A stretch of 26,052 nucleotides of DNA, taken from JAVVUJ01 sp964461765 (GTDB lineage Bacteria; Bacillota; Clostridia; Peptostreptococcales; Anaerovoracaceae). The stretch covers positions 1 through 26,052 of the forward strand of contig CAYWVS010000040.1 of NCBI GenBank assembly GCA_964461765.1, read 5' to 3'. The notes beneath the pieces are model-generated. The model was not told the DNA's origin and did not search any database. It worked only from the letters and a program-made list of their open reading frames with translations. This document shows, piece after piece, positions 1-9,153 of this stretch. The first letter of the stretch is position 1. Each line of letters starts with the position of its first letter. Made by a program: the position numbers and the translations under genes.

Positions 1-3000
1 TCCTTGTCCTCTTGCCACTGTGGGGTTCCTTCCCGACGATTTTCAATAAGTGCTGCCTGAAAAGCGGTTAGGCGCTCACTGCTCAAAGGCAATCCATCAT
101 AAGCCGCCGCTATTTCACGAATAAACAAATCCATGGAAGCCCCGTCAAAGATAATATGATGAAAGTCTGCAAGTAGAGTGACCTTGTCGGCACAAACAAT
201 GATTTTCACCCTGTACAATGGTCCTTTTAATAAATCAAATGGCTTTACAAAGCTTTTAAAATGAACCTCTGCTTCTTCTACTGTCATCTCTGTCAATGTA
301 ACCTGGGCGGGTTGTTCGCCTGGTATTTGCTGTAGCTCCTCCCCCACGCCTGCTATGCGCATTTTTACGGAAGGATGTAGGTCTATAACCTTGATTACAG
401 CCTCCAAAAGCTTGCCGGGGTCCGTACCCGGCGGCATATCCATTCTAAATGGAATGTTATATTGCAAGACTTCCGGCTGTTTTAGGCAATCCAAATAAAC
501 ACCAAGCTGACTGCTTGATAAGGGGTACCCTGCAAGCTCTTCAAATGTTTCCTCCGGCTGATCCTTTTTGGCGGCTTGCTCCCGTAGAAGAGCACTGCTT
601 ATGATGGTTACGGTAGGCGTTTCTAACAGCTCATGGACTGACGGTGCTACCCCGAAATATTTTTTTAGACTCGTCACAAGCTTCATGGTTGCCAGGGACG
701 TCAGCCCTATATGTGTTAAGTTATCCTCAATATTTTTAGGGGTTGCACCTAACACATGGGAAATTACAGCCCTTACATGTTGAATTAACTCCCCCTCTGA
801 AAGCTCTGCGGGATTTGTGATTTCGTTTGTGGCTTTTTTCAGTATAATAGGTTCTAAATCTCCTTCATCCTCCGATGCTTTAGTTGCTGATTTACCTGTG
901 GTAAGAAGCGTCCTCACTATTGTGTTTTCAATGGCAAGCACTGTAGGCTCTCCTATCAACTCCCTAACTGATATGTCCACAGAATACCGCTTTTCCAGCA
1001 TAGTTGCAAGTTTTATGGCTGAAAGGGATGTAATGCCTGCGTAAGTCAAATTTTCTGTCGCTGTAAAATTCCTATGCCCAAGTACTTGCGCAACAATTTC
1101 TGTTATGCCAAGACCAAGCTCTGTTTGAGCAAATAAGACTTCCTCTTCATCCGCTCCCTTCCCGAATAACGGCTGCGGAAGCTTCTTTTTGTCAACCTTA
1201 CCGTTAGGGTTTAGTGGGATTTTATCTATCTGCATCGTAGCAGCGGGAACCATATAAGGCGGCAGCTTTTCCTCTATGAAGGCATTCAGCTTTGAAATAT
1301 CAATCTCGCTTGCGGACACGATGTATGCCACAGCGCACTTGCCACCACCGGGCGCATCAAGCGGCACAACGGCGGCATCGTCAATGCCGGCAAACTCCCT
1401 AATTCGACCTTCAATCTCCGTAAGCTCCACACGGAATCCACGGATTTTCACCTGGAAATCAAAACGTCCCACAAAGTCAATGTCCCCTGTGGGCAAATAT
1501 CGCACCACATCGCCGCTTCTATAAATCCTCGCATAATCCCTATCATCCGTGAATGGGTTTGGGGTAAATTTTTCTGCTGTTGCCTCCGGGCGGTTTAGAT
1601 AGCCCTTTGACACCCCAAGACCTGCAATGACAAGCTCTCCCGCCACCCCCACAGGGGCAAGACGGTCATTTTTATCAAGTACATAAATGCGTACATTATC
1701 AAGGGGCTTGCCGATTGGCACTCTGTCATAAAGTTTATCTATCTTAAATGCTGTGGCAAGTACTGTACATTCAGTTGGACCGTAAAGATTATATAGGTCA
1801 TAGGTGCCGGGCGGTGATATGGGAACAAGCGACTCTCCACCAATAGACAAGGCTCTCAAGGGATTGCTTTCCATGTTTTCTACAAACTGCCTACCCAGCT
1901 GTGTAGTCATAAAGCCTAAGGTAACATGATTCTTATTGAAATACTCGTTTAAGCCGTCCATATCAAGCCGCATTTCGGCGGGAATAATGTGGATTGCAGC
2001 TCCTGCTGTAAGGGCAGGAAACATATCCATAAGGCAAGCATCAAAGCCAAAGCTTGCGTAGGCCGCTACACTGTCCTCTCGGGTTACACTATAAAAACGG
2101 CGGTACCAAGCACAAAAATTGGCAAGGTTGCCGTGTGTAAGCATAACGCCTTTTGGATTTCCTGTGGTTCCTGACGTGTATAACAGCACCATCACATCGT
2201 CGTAGGAGGGCTCTTCATGGAGGGATTCGGGCAACACACAATCCGCAATTTGATCCGTGAAAATAAATTCGCCGTGGAAGTCCGGCACGCAGCCTGTCAG
2301 TTCTCTATCAGCCACAATCACCTTGGCACCCACATCTAAAAGCATATATGCAAGCCTATCGGCAGGATAAGACGAATCCATTGGCAAATACGCAGCTCCG
2401 CTTTTCAGCACCCCCATGGCACCGATGGGCATCATCTCGCTACGGGAAACGAGTACGCCAACGCAATGCCCCTTGCCGATACCACGGTGCAAAAGTTCAT
2501 TAGCCAGCTTGTTGGTTTCGCAATCAAGCTCCCTATAGGTAAGTATTTTGCCGTTTGCATACACGGCGGGGCGGTTTGGGCTTACATTCGCTTGTTCTCT
2601 AAACTGCCCCACAACTGTTTTATCGGAACCGTTGTCAACCTTCCTTCCCGCAAAGTCAGATAGAATTTGCTCCTTTTGCCTTTCCGGTAGTTCCATTGCA
2701 TCTGCAAGGCTTAGTGACGGTTGGGCTGTTACTCTCATGATTGTGGTGCAAAGCTGTTCAAGAAAGTTTTCGGGAATTTCGGGCATGTAAAGTGCTTTGG
2801 AATATGATAGATCCAAGGTTATTTTTTCGGCATCACGGCGCATCTCTATTTGGAAATCATAGGGTAGCAATTGCCTCTTTATGTTGAAGGGGCGAAACGT
2901 CACGCCTGTAGCTTCGTAGGGCAGCAGTTCATTTAAATAATTTACGACCACGTCAAAGATCGGCGCACGTGAAGTGTTACGCTCTGTCACCAAACGATTT

Positions 3001-3959
3001 ACAAGCTTTTCAAATGGATAGGTTTGATTTTCTTTTACACCTGCAATGGTTTTAGCCACTTCCTTTGCATAGTCACAAAAGCTTTTTTCGGGAGAAGGGG
3101 TCATCTTAATGGGTAATGTATTCACAAACATTCCAACCATTTCACCGTTTTGCGGCATACTGCGCCCATGCATTGCTGTGCCCAAAACAACCTCATGATT
3201 GCCACAATATTTGCCAAGTGTTGCACCTATCACCGAAAACAAAAAAACGTAAGCTGTAATACCAAGATTTTTTGCCGCCGCTTCCACTATCTCTGTACTC
3301 AAGGTAATGCCTGTAACCGAATCGACGCAAGGGAGTACATCGGGGCGCAGGGGGCGGGTTGGCATTTCGTTTTCAGGCAGTCCGCCTTGAAACATTTCAT
3401 CAAAAAAGAGTTCCTGCTCCGTATATTCGGTTGCTGTCTGCTGTATTGCAAAATCCAAAAAGTCCGGGCGCGCATGAGGCAAGACTTCCCCTTTATAGAG
3501 TTTACATAAATCATTCATAATAATGGTTGCACTAAAAGCGTCCATGATGATATGGTGAAATCCGAAATACAGCACATACGCTTTTTCTGTTTCAAACAAC
3601 ACAAAGCGAAACAACGGCGCTTGTTGTAAATTATACGGCACATTGAATTCATCAATTTTAGCTTGAATATGACTATATGAGAGTTTCTCACAGCGCAAAC
3701 CCACATCCACAACATCGGAAACACGATGTGCAAATTCCCCATTTTCCACGGGATAATATGAACGCAAGATTCTATGTCGCTGCAATAGCGCTTCCAATGA
3801 GGCTTTCAGCTTTTGAATATCAAGAGAACCGGTTATTTCATAGGCGAAGCCTACATTGTATGCAACGGAATCAGCATTCAGTTTTTGTTCAAAAATCAGA
3901 CTTTCTTCTGCAGGTGTAAGCTGCCACACCTCTTCAGAACCCTCAAGAAAATTTTTCAT
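1..3959 (-). CDS. Non-ribosomal peptide synthetase, N-terminal part (C-A-PCP-PCP-C...)
   Basis: Open reading frame from ATG 3959 (AGGAGG five bases upstream) that runs off the left edge; about 1319 residues are visible. I translated it by hand. Order: condensation domain (about 1-430) with HHIIMDA near residue 135 where HHxxxDG is usual; adenylation domain (about 450-960) with A3 YTSGTTGNPKG, A5 NLYGPTE, A7 YRSGDVV, A8 GRFDFQVKIRGFRVE and A10 NPNGKVDKKKLP; two consecutive carrier domains with pantetheine serines in GITSLSA (Ser978) and GLTSLAT (Ser1088); then a second condensation domain with a normal HHIIFDG near residue 1265. The substrate-pocket positions read, by hand alignment to PheA, roughly D-A-M-F-S-G-L-V-L-K; I do not name an amino acid from this. 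It assembles a peptide in the cytoplasm; the product is unknown. It begins 26 bp after the phosphatase and is the last visible gene of the operon. Confidence 0.95.
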   Translation of the reverse strand, partial: MKNFLEGSEEVWQLTPAEESLIFEQKLNADSVAYNVGFAYEITGSLDIQKLKASLEALLQRHRILRSYYPVENGEFAHRVSDVVDVGLRCEKLSYSHIQAKIDEFNVPYNLQQAPLFRFVLFETEKAYVLYFGFHHIIMDAFSATIIMNDLCKLYKGEVLPHARPDFLDFAIQQTATEYTEQELFFDEMFQGGLPENEMPTRPLRPDVLPCVDSVTGITLSTEIVEAAAKNLGITAYVFLFSVIGATLGKYCGNHEVVLGTAMHGRSMPQNGEMVGMFVNTLPIKMTPSPEKSFCDYAKEVAKTIAGVKENQTYPFEKLVNRLVTERNTSRAPIFDVVVNYLNELLPYEATGVTFRPFNIKRQLLPYDFQIEMRRDAEKITLDLSYSKALYMPEIPENFLEQLCTTIMRVTAQPSLSLADAMELPERQKEQILSDFAGRKVDNGSDKTVVGQFREQANVSPNRPAVYANGKILTYRELDCETNKLANELLHRGIGKGHCVGVLVSRSEMMPIGAMGVLKSGAAYLPMDSSYPADRLAYMLLDVGAKVIVADRELTGCVPDFHGEFIFTDQIADCVLPESLHEEPSYDDVMVLLYTSGTTGNPKGVMLTHGNLANFCAWYRRFYSVTREDSVAAYASFGFDACLMDMFPALTAGAAIHIIPAEMRLDMDGLNEYFNKNHVTLGFMTTQLGRQFVENMESNPLRALSIGGESLVPISPPGTYDLYNLYGPTECTVLATAFKIDKLYDRVPIGKPLDNVRIYVLDKNDRLAPVGVAGELVIAGLGVSKGYLNRPEATAEKFTPNPFTDDRDYARIYRSGDVVRYLPTGDIDFVGRFDFQVKIRGFRVELTEIEGRIREFAGIDDAAVVPLDAPGGGKCAVAYIVSASEIDISKLNAFIEEKLPPYMVPAATMQIDKIPLNPNGKVDKKKLPQPLFGKGADEEEVLFAQTELGLGITEIVAQVLGHRNFTATENLTYAGITSLSAIKLATMLEKRYSVDISVRELIGEPTVLAIENTIVRTLLTTGKSATKASEDEGDLEPIILKKATNEITNPAELSEGELIQHVRAVISHVLGATPKNIEDNLTHIGLTSLATMKLVTSLKKYFGVAPSVHELLETPTVTIISSALLREQAAKKDQPEETFEELAGYPLSSSQLGVYLDCLKQPEVLQYNIPFRMDMPPGTDPGKLLEAVIKVIDLHPSVKMRIAGVGEELQQIPGEQPAQVTLTEMTVEEAEVHFKSFVKPFDLLKGPLYRVKIIVCADKVTLLADFHHIIFDGASMDLFIREIAAAYDGLPLSSERLTAFQAALIENRREGTPQWQEDK

Positions 3960-3985
3960 TGTACCCTCCTTTTGTGCATCAGTTG

Positions 3986-5551
3986 TCACTTCATGGCCAA
4001 GCAAACCATTGTAATATCGTCCCATTGTTCGCAAGGTAAGTAAAAAGCCTCAACCGTGTTGGTTATATGTTTTGTTAACCCTGAGCAGTCGTACCCATGG
4101 TATGTGGCAACGGCATGTAGTAGCCGTTCTTCACCGAAAAATTCATTTTCGCCATTTACCGCTTCTGTTACGCCGTCCGTATAAAGCAGCAGTATGTCGT
4201 CTGTGTTAAGTGTTATTTCCTGGTTCACAAATTTTGCATCGTCAAAAATGGCAAGCGCTGTGCCTGTGTCTATTTCAAGTGCCCCTGTGCCCTCGCTGGT
4301 TTTAAGTATAGGTGGGTTGTGACCGGCATTGGAGAATGTCAAAAGCCCTGTGTTTTTGTCCAGTATGCCAATGAACACCGTTGCAAACATCAATGCCGGA
4401 TTTTTGCCCTCTGCGTTAAAGTTTACACTGCTTAAAATATGGGCCGGACTGTGGCCATTTAAGGCACATTCAAAAAGCATGGTTTTTACTGTCATCATAA
4501 ACATTGCGGCCGGGAGCCCCTTGCCGGAAACATCGCCTATTATCAGGCACATTTTGTTTTCATCAATATCGAAAAAATCGTAAAAATCACCGCCGACGGT
4601 TTTTGCAGGCTGAATAAAAGCGGAAACCGCAATCTTTTTCTGAGAGGCACAGTATTTTGCAGCACTTGGCAAAATACCTAATTGTATTTCCAAGGCTGCC
4701 TTCAACTCCGCATTTGCCTTTTCTCTTTGAGTTATTAACAGTTTGTTGTTTTCAATGTATTCGCCAATTTCTAACCCCATAAAGTTAAAGGCCCTTGCCA
4801 TTGCGCCAAACTCATCGTCTGTGCTCACCTGCATATTGACAAATTCATCACCCTTGGCGTAGTTTGCTACAAATCCATTTAGGTGCTCTGTCATTAACCT
4901 TGCAGGCTTTATTACAAAAGTTTTAATTGCAATGAACACAGCAAGTGCAATAAGTGCAAGCCCAACCATAATGTAGACAAGCTTACGTAATACCGCAAGT
5001 AAAATCGTCATTTGGACATAATCCTTGCTTACAGCACAGGCGATCATCCCAATGCTTTTTTCTCCGTCAGAAAACACGTTCACGTAGTTTTCCGTGTTCA
5101 TTTCCTTAAAGTGCACAAGGGAATCGCCAAAGCCGGAAAGCTCGTTTAATGTGTACCCAAGATCTATCACATCACCCAGCTCCACAGCATTGACCTCATC
5201 CGATTTCCTTCCGGGTCCTTTTATGTTATAAATAACCTTGTAGCATCCTTCGTTTTCTGTTTCTACCATTATAGTTAGACTGTGCAATGTTACTATATCG
5301 GCAAATGCGTTAAAAACATTGTCCAAGTTCTGTTTCGCATAATCGTCCAAGTAATATTCAGGGTCTGCCTTTATGTACTGTCCCATTTCTTGCTTGGCAA
5401 TATTTGTTATGGCTAACTCCACATTAAAAAATATGTTGTCCCATTGCCTACTGGTATTCACATAGGTGAGCACGGAAAATGCCACACCAAAAATTATGGC
5501 ACATATACAAAAAACGAAAAGAAGCTTCCTGCCTATGGATCCTTTTCTCAT
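3986..5551 (-). CDS. Membrane-bound SpoIIE/RsbU-type PP2C phosphatase with HAMP domain
   Basis: 521 residues. Layout: TM helix 1 (about 8-30), an extracytoplasmic sensor region (31-180), TM helix 2 (181-208), a HAMP segment (about 209-263), a short coiled coil (264-290) and a PP2C-type phosphatase domain (about 300-521). Metal-binding motifs are intact: GGDFYD (320-325), GDVSGKG (339-345), NAGHNPP (408-414), YTDGVTEA (457-464) and WDDIT (510-514). In this family the enzyme removes phosphate from a serine on a STAS protein and so releases it to bind a kinase partner. The start overlaps the stop of the upstream STAS gene by four bases (ATGA), implying translational coupling, so that STAS protein is the likely substrate. 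The extracytoplasmic region suggests that an external or envelope signal sets its activity; I do not recognise its fold. Confidence 0.93.
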   Translation of the reverse strand: MRKGSIGRKLLFVFCICAIIFGVAFSVLTYVNTSRQWDNIFFNVELAITNIAKQEMGQYIKADPEYYLDDYAKQNLDNVFNAFADIVTLHSLTIMVETENEGCYKVIYNIKGPGRKSDEVNAVELGDVIDLGYTLNELSGFGDSLVHFKEMNTENYVNVFSDGEKSIGMIACAVSKDYVQMTILLAVLRKLVYIMVGLALIALAVFIAIKTFVIKPARLMTEHLNGFVANYAKGDEFVNMQVSTDDEFGAMARAFNFMGLEIGEYIENNKLLITQREKANAELKAALEIQLGILPSAAKYCASQKKIAVSAFIQPAKTVGGDFYDFFDIDENKMCLIIGDVSGKGLPAAMFMMTVKTMLFECALNGHSPAHILSSVNFNAEGKNPALMFATVFIGILDKNTGLLTFSNAGHNPPILKTSEGTGALEIDTGTALAIFDDAKFVNQEITLNTDDILLLYTDGVTEAVNGENEFFGEERLLHAVATYHGYDCSGLTKHITNTVEAFYLPCEQWDDITMVCLAMK

Positions 5552-5856
5552 TCGTTTTTCCTTTCAATATTCATACGTTTTGCAAGACCTGCCATTGAGA
5601 ATATTTCGTAAATATCCTCACTTACCCCTTTGATTATCACACCGCCTTTGCTTGCATATTGCTTATGGGCATAAACAATTGTCCTAAGCCCTGCACTGGA
5701 AATGTACTCTAATTGGTTTAAATCAAAAACAACAGAGAGAACTTCCTCCGGAAGAGCATCTACTTCCTCAGTGATTGTTGGGGCGGTATTTGCGTTCAGC
5801 CAACCTTGGATGGTGATTGTCGCATTTTCGCCGGTGATTTTCGTATTATACTCCAT
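5548..5856 (-). CDS. STAS-domain anti-sigma-factor antagonist (SpoIIAA/RsbV-like), first copy
   Basis: 102 residues, all STAS domain. The phosphorylation motif YISSAGLR (51-58) matches the DSSGLG region of SpoIIAA, with Ser54 the predicted phosphosite, preceded by the usual hydrophobic strand (VVFDLNQLE). AAGGAGG lies five bases before ATG 5856. The gene starts 12 bp after the MATE-kinase fusion and overlaps the phosphatase by four bases, so it sits between a probable kinase and a probable phosphatase. In known partner switches this protein binds a GHKL kinase when unphosphorylated and is inactivated by serine phosphorylation. Which of the three kinase-like domains in this locus is its partner cannot be told from sequence alone. 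Confidence 0.93.
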   Translation of the reverse strand: MEYNTKITGENATITIQGWLNANTAPTITEEVDALPEEVLSVVFDLNQLEYISSAGLRTIVYAHKQYASKGGVIIKGVSEDIYEIFSMAGLAKRMNIERKNE

Positions 5857-5868
5857 GGGTACCTCCTT

Positions 5869-7641
5869 TTATAATTCAATAATCAAATTGTTAAGACCTA
5901 TACAATATCTGTAGGTAATATCCTTGGCAACTTCTTTTATAAGCCTTATACCCATAGTAAGATTGCCGTCATCTACTTGTTCGTATTTTAATGGGTTAAA
6001 CATGATTCCGTCATCGCGAATACGCAAGGTAATTTTCTCATTTGATTTTAGCAGTTTTATATCGATAAAGTGCTCTTTCTCGTTGGTAAAGCCGTGCTCA
6101 ATTATGTTTCTTGACATTTCCTCGACGCATAGTGCAATTTGTTTTGCTTTTTTTTCGTTAATGCCGTTAACTGCTGTAAATTTAACCATTTTATGGGTTA
6201 TAGAATCCACCTGCTCTATATTATTTTTTATGCTTGCCTCAAATATTTTAACATCAGGTGCGACACTGCAAAAGTCAAAACACTGCACAAAATTCAAAAT
6301 AAGCCTTTTTTCCCTAAAGGAATATATGAGAAGGATAGTGATTACGGCTAAGGCCTCAGTCACTATATAGCTCAACCAAATAGCGTTTGCCCCTATGATC
6401 CCAACAAAAGCCAGAATAAAGACGCAGGTATATACAAGGGTTTTCAGCACAACAAGAATATTTGTAAACTTCACTTGACCGCTGGACTGATATGCGCAAA
6501 TAAGCACAGATGATACAAGACAAAGTGGCAGGGAGAGCGCATAAAACCGAATGGCTAACTTGGTTTGATAGAGCGTTTCTCCTTCTGATATGTCAAATAA
6601 AGCGGCGATTGTTTCCGGAAAAACAAGTAGCACAGCAGACACAAATAAGGATACTACCAAGCCTCTTTTAAGGGCAAGTGTTAAGGTATGTTTTATTGCT
6701 GTATTGTCTTTTTCGCCGTAAAATATACTTATAAGCGGCGCAATTGCATTACCCGTACCCATAATAATTCCGTTTATTACAGCGCTTAGGCTCGAAAGAA
6801 CGGCGAAGGCACTTAATGCCCCTGTAATGGCAAGGGAAATGAAAAGCGCATTTATAAGCCATAGTCTTACCATGCTCGCAAGCATATATATCGCAGATGG
6901 TGTACCATAGTTTGCTACGGTTATAAGAACGGAGATGTTCCTAAGCTCTCTAAAGCGAAAATGCAAGGTGTTTATTTTTTTTGTAAGATGAGTAAATGCA
7001 ATTAATAGGCTTGCAACATAGGCAATAGATGTCGCAAGCCCCATACCGAACATGCCCATTTTAAAAACTCCAACAAAGACATAATCAAATATTGCATTTG
7101 TTGCTGAAAGCGTAATGATTGCGATTAGTGAAATAGTAGGGTCTGAATCCCGACTTGCAAAGGGTAAAAAAACCTGTTGTACAAAAAGGGGAATAAGACA
7201 AAACAAAAGTCCCTTTATGTAGTCTGAAACATGAGGTTGCAATAGTGCAGATGCGCCTAGCAATGTTGGTATTTCAGAAAAAAATGTAATACATAGTATT
7301 GTAAGTAAACAAGCAATAACAATACCTGTGGCAAGGGTAACGCAAAAAACTGAATTTGCTTTTTTTGTGTTGTTGTGCCCAATCAGAATACCCATCATGA
7401 TAGCGCCTCCCGCCCCCAAAAGTGCCGGTAGGGTTGAAGCAAGCATAAAAAAGGGCATGGCAACATTTAGTGCTTGTAGGGGAACATCTCCCAAAAGATT
7501 GGAGACAAAAAGTGCATCAATGGTTGTTCCCACAGTTGCTGCCAAAAGTATCAGAATGGCGGAAACCAAATATTTACTGAATATTTTATTGACTAAATAC
7601 TGATTCGTGATGGTCTCATCACTCCTGTAAGGTTTTTTCAT
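5869..7641 (-). CDS. MATE-family exporter fused to a C-terminal anti-sigma-type (GHKL) kinase domain
   Basis: About 590 residues from ATG 7641, which has AAAGGAG four bases upstream; an in-frame ATG at 7659 has a poorer ribosome site. Residues about 15-445 are a MATE (multidrug and toxin extrusion) transporter with many hydrophobic segments. Residues about 450-590 are a HATPase_c domain of the SpoIIAB/RsbW kind: N-box CVEEMSRNIIEHG, G1 box RDDGIMFNP and G2-like MGIRLIKEVAKD, all well kept. MATE proteins normally end after about 450 residues, so the extra domain is a true addition in the same frame. Neighbours are a STAS gene on each side (39-56 bp upstream, 12 bp downstream). Inference: the cytoplasmic kinase domain phosphorylates or binds a STAS protein and couples it to export, perhaps of the NRPS product. 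Confidence 0.93.
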   Translation of the reverse strand: MKKPYRSDETITNQYLVNKIFSKYLVSAILILLAATVGTTIDALFVSNLLGDVPLQALNVAMPFFMLASTLPALLGAGGAIMMGILIGHNNTKKANSVFCVTLATGIVIACLLTILCITFFSEIPTLLGASALLQPHVSDYIKGLLFCLIPLFVQQVFLPFASRDSDPTISLIAIITLSATNAIFDYVFVGVFKMGMFGMGLATSIAYVASLLIAFTHLTKKINTLHFRFRELRNISVLITVANYGTPSAIYMLASMVRLWLINALFISLAITGALSAFAVLSSLSAVINGIIMGTGNAIAPLISIFYGEKDNTAIKHTLTLALKRGLVVSLFVSAVLLVFPETIAALFDISEGETLYQTKLAIRFYALSLPLCLVSSVLICAYQSSGQVKFTNILVVLKTLVYTCVFILAFVGIIGANAIWLSYIVTEALAVITILLIYSFREKRLILNFVQCFDFCSVAPDVKIFEASIKNNIEQVDSITHKMVKFTAVNGINEKKAKQIALCVEEMSRNIIEHGFTNEKEHFIDIKLLKSNEKITLRIRDDGIMFNPLKYEQVDDGNLTMGIRLIKEVAKDITYRYCIGLNNLIIEL

Positions 7642-7697
7642 TTTACTCCTTTGTTCCATTTTAATTCTAGCAATACAGTTGTCTTAAATCGTTACAA

Positions 7698-7997
7698 TTA
7701 AATAATCGTCAAGATTTCAGTAAATCCTGTCATCTCAAAAACTTCCATCACGTTCTTTGAAACACCCGAGACTATAAGCTTTGCCTGTTTTTCCTTTGCC
7801 GCTTTTTCTCCTATTAACAGAACCCGCAGTCCGGCAGATGAAATATAAAACAACTCATCTACCCGTAAAGTTACTTCCTTCGCTGCATCAAATTCCGGAA
7901 CCAACACCGCCTGTAGCTCCGGTGCCGTAACGGTATCTAACCGCCCCGAAAGAGCCATTGTTGTTTTGCCGCCATCTCTTGTTGTAGTAATTGTCAT
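7698..7997 (-). CDS. STAS-domain anti-sigma-factor antagonist (SpoIIAA/RsbV-like), second copy
   Basis: 99 residues from ATG 7997, chosen because AAGGAGG lies six bases upstream; the frame also stays open to 8048 without a ribosome site. Complete STAS domain with YISSAGLR at 51-58, again placing the predicted phosphoserine at residue 54. Outside that motif and the C-terminal GVSxxxxExFxMxG pattern it differs clearly from the other STAS protein, so the two are diverged paralogues rather than a recent duplication. It lies between the ABC ATPase-kinase fusion (73 bp upstream) and the MATE-kinase fusion. Its position suggests it serves one of those fusions. Role in the locus is inferred from the family. 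Confidence 0.9.
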   Translation of the reverse strand: MTITTTRDGGKTTMALSGRLDTVTAPELQAVLVPEFDAAKEVTLRVDELFYISSAGLRVLLIGEKAAKEKQAKLIVSGVSKNVMEVFEMTGFTEILTII

Positions 7998-8070
7998 AGT
8001 ATTCCTCCTTATCAGTGATGATTTATTTGCGTATGAGAGTGTTGCCATCCTTTTTCCCGCTTCCTCTTTT

Positions 8071-9153
8071 TTAGACGATTGGCATGGTAAGGCGGTTTAT
8101 GGTCTCGTATTGATACTGTGCTTTGTTGCCGGTGATCTTATGAATCATGGTAGCCGACAGCGTGTCACCTTCAAGGGCATTGTATTCATCGCCACCGTAC
8201 TCTGCACGAACCGTGATGTCTCCGTTATTTTCGCTATAACTAAGGTTTAAATGAACCCATACAGAATCCGGATTTTGTTTGGGCATGATCAGATTTACCA
8301 GTAGCTCTTCAACTAAAAGCTGGGTATTATTCAGCTGTTTACTGCTAAAAAAGTTCTTGCCGGCGAAACCCTCTATTCCCGACATCAGCTCATAGAGGTC
8401 AAATTTCGGTGATGTGATCTCGTATTCATAGGATTTCAGCTTAAAGATAAAGGCTCGGGTTCGCTCACCCTTTGGATGATCAAAGATCTCCTCCGGTGTG
8501 CCTTCCTCGTAAATAATTCCTTGATCCATGTAGAAGATTCGCGTGGACACATCCCGGGCAAACTTCATCTCATGGGTTACGATCATCATGGTCAAGCCCT
8601 CTTCCGCCAGCCTCCTAATAACGGCTAATACCTCGCTAACCATGGTAGGGTCAAGGGCCGAGGTGGGTTCGTCAAAGAGTACAATTTCCGGTTTCATGGC
8701 AAGGGTACGGGCAATTGCTACACGCTGTTTTTGCCCCCCTGAGAGTTCGTCCGGATATGCAAGTGCCTTATTTGCAAGGCCCACCATATCCAATAGCTTC
8801 ATACCCTCTTGGTAGGCCTCTTGTCTGCTTTTACCCAAAAGATTTACAGGGCCCAGCATGATATTTTCCATAATCATCAAATGGGAAAATAGATTGAAGG
8901 ACTGAAACACCATGCCCATCTTTTGGCGAAGCTGATTCACATCCGCTTTTCTATCTAAAATGTTTTGATTATCCACTAGAATCTCACCGCTTGTAGGTTC
9001 GTCAAGACGGTTCACACAGCGTAGGAACGTGCTCTTTCCCGTGCCGGAAGGGCCTATGATAGAAATCACTTCGCCCTTTTCAATCACTGCATTCACATCG
9101 CGCAGAACAACGAGCTCACCATATACTTTAGATAGGGATTTCACTGTTATCAT
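8071..9153 (-). CDS. Polar amino-acid ABC transporter ATPase fused to a C-terminal GHKL kinase-like domain
   Basis: 360 residues. Residues 1-243 form a GlnQ/HisP-type ATPase: Walker A GPSGTGKST (34-42), signature LSGGQ (137-141), Walker B IVLFDEP (157-163) and switch His194. Such proteins normally end near 245. Here residues 245-360 look like a degenerate HATPase_c domain: VEELLVNLI (281-289) fits the N-box with Glu and Asn kept, AEYGGDEYNALE (318-329) fits the DxGxxFNP G1 box with Asp replaced by Glu, and SATMIHKIT followed by NRLTM fits the G2 end without its glycines. ATP binding by this second domain is therefore doubtful; it may act only as a STAS-docking domain. The start overlaps the upstream permease stop by four bases (ATGA). 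It energises the importer encoded just upstream. Confidence 0.92.
   Translation of the reverse strand: MITVKSLSKVYGELVVLRDVNAVIEKGEVISIIGPSGTGKSTFLRCVNRLDEPTSGEILVDNQNILDRKADVNQLRQKMGMVFQSFNLFSHLMIMENIMLGPVNLLGKSRQEAYQEGMKLLDMVGLANKALAYPDELSGGQKQRVAIARTLAMKPEIVLFDEPTSALDPTMVSEVLAVIRRLAEEGLTMMIVTHEMKFARDVSTRIFYMDQGIIYEEGTPEEIFDHPKGERTRAFIFKLKSYEYEITSPKFDLYELMSGIEGFAGKNFFSSKQLNNTQLLVEELLVNLIMPKQNPDSVWVHLNLSYSENNGDITVRAEYGGDEYNALEGDTLSATMIHKITGNKAQYQYETINRLTMPIV

Noticed and set aside
568..2790. Several plus-strand frames across the NRPS
   Set aside because: They are antisense to a continuous, motif-rich NRPS frame and show no family likeness or ribosome sites.
3957..3959. The NRPS as the start of a separate transcript
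   Set aside because: Only 26 bp separate it from the phosphatase, with a ribosome site but no promoter-like hexamers or terminator.
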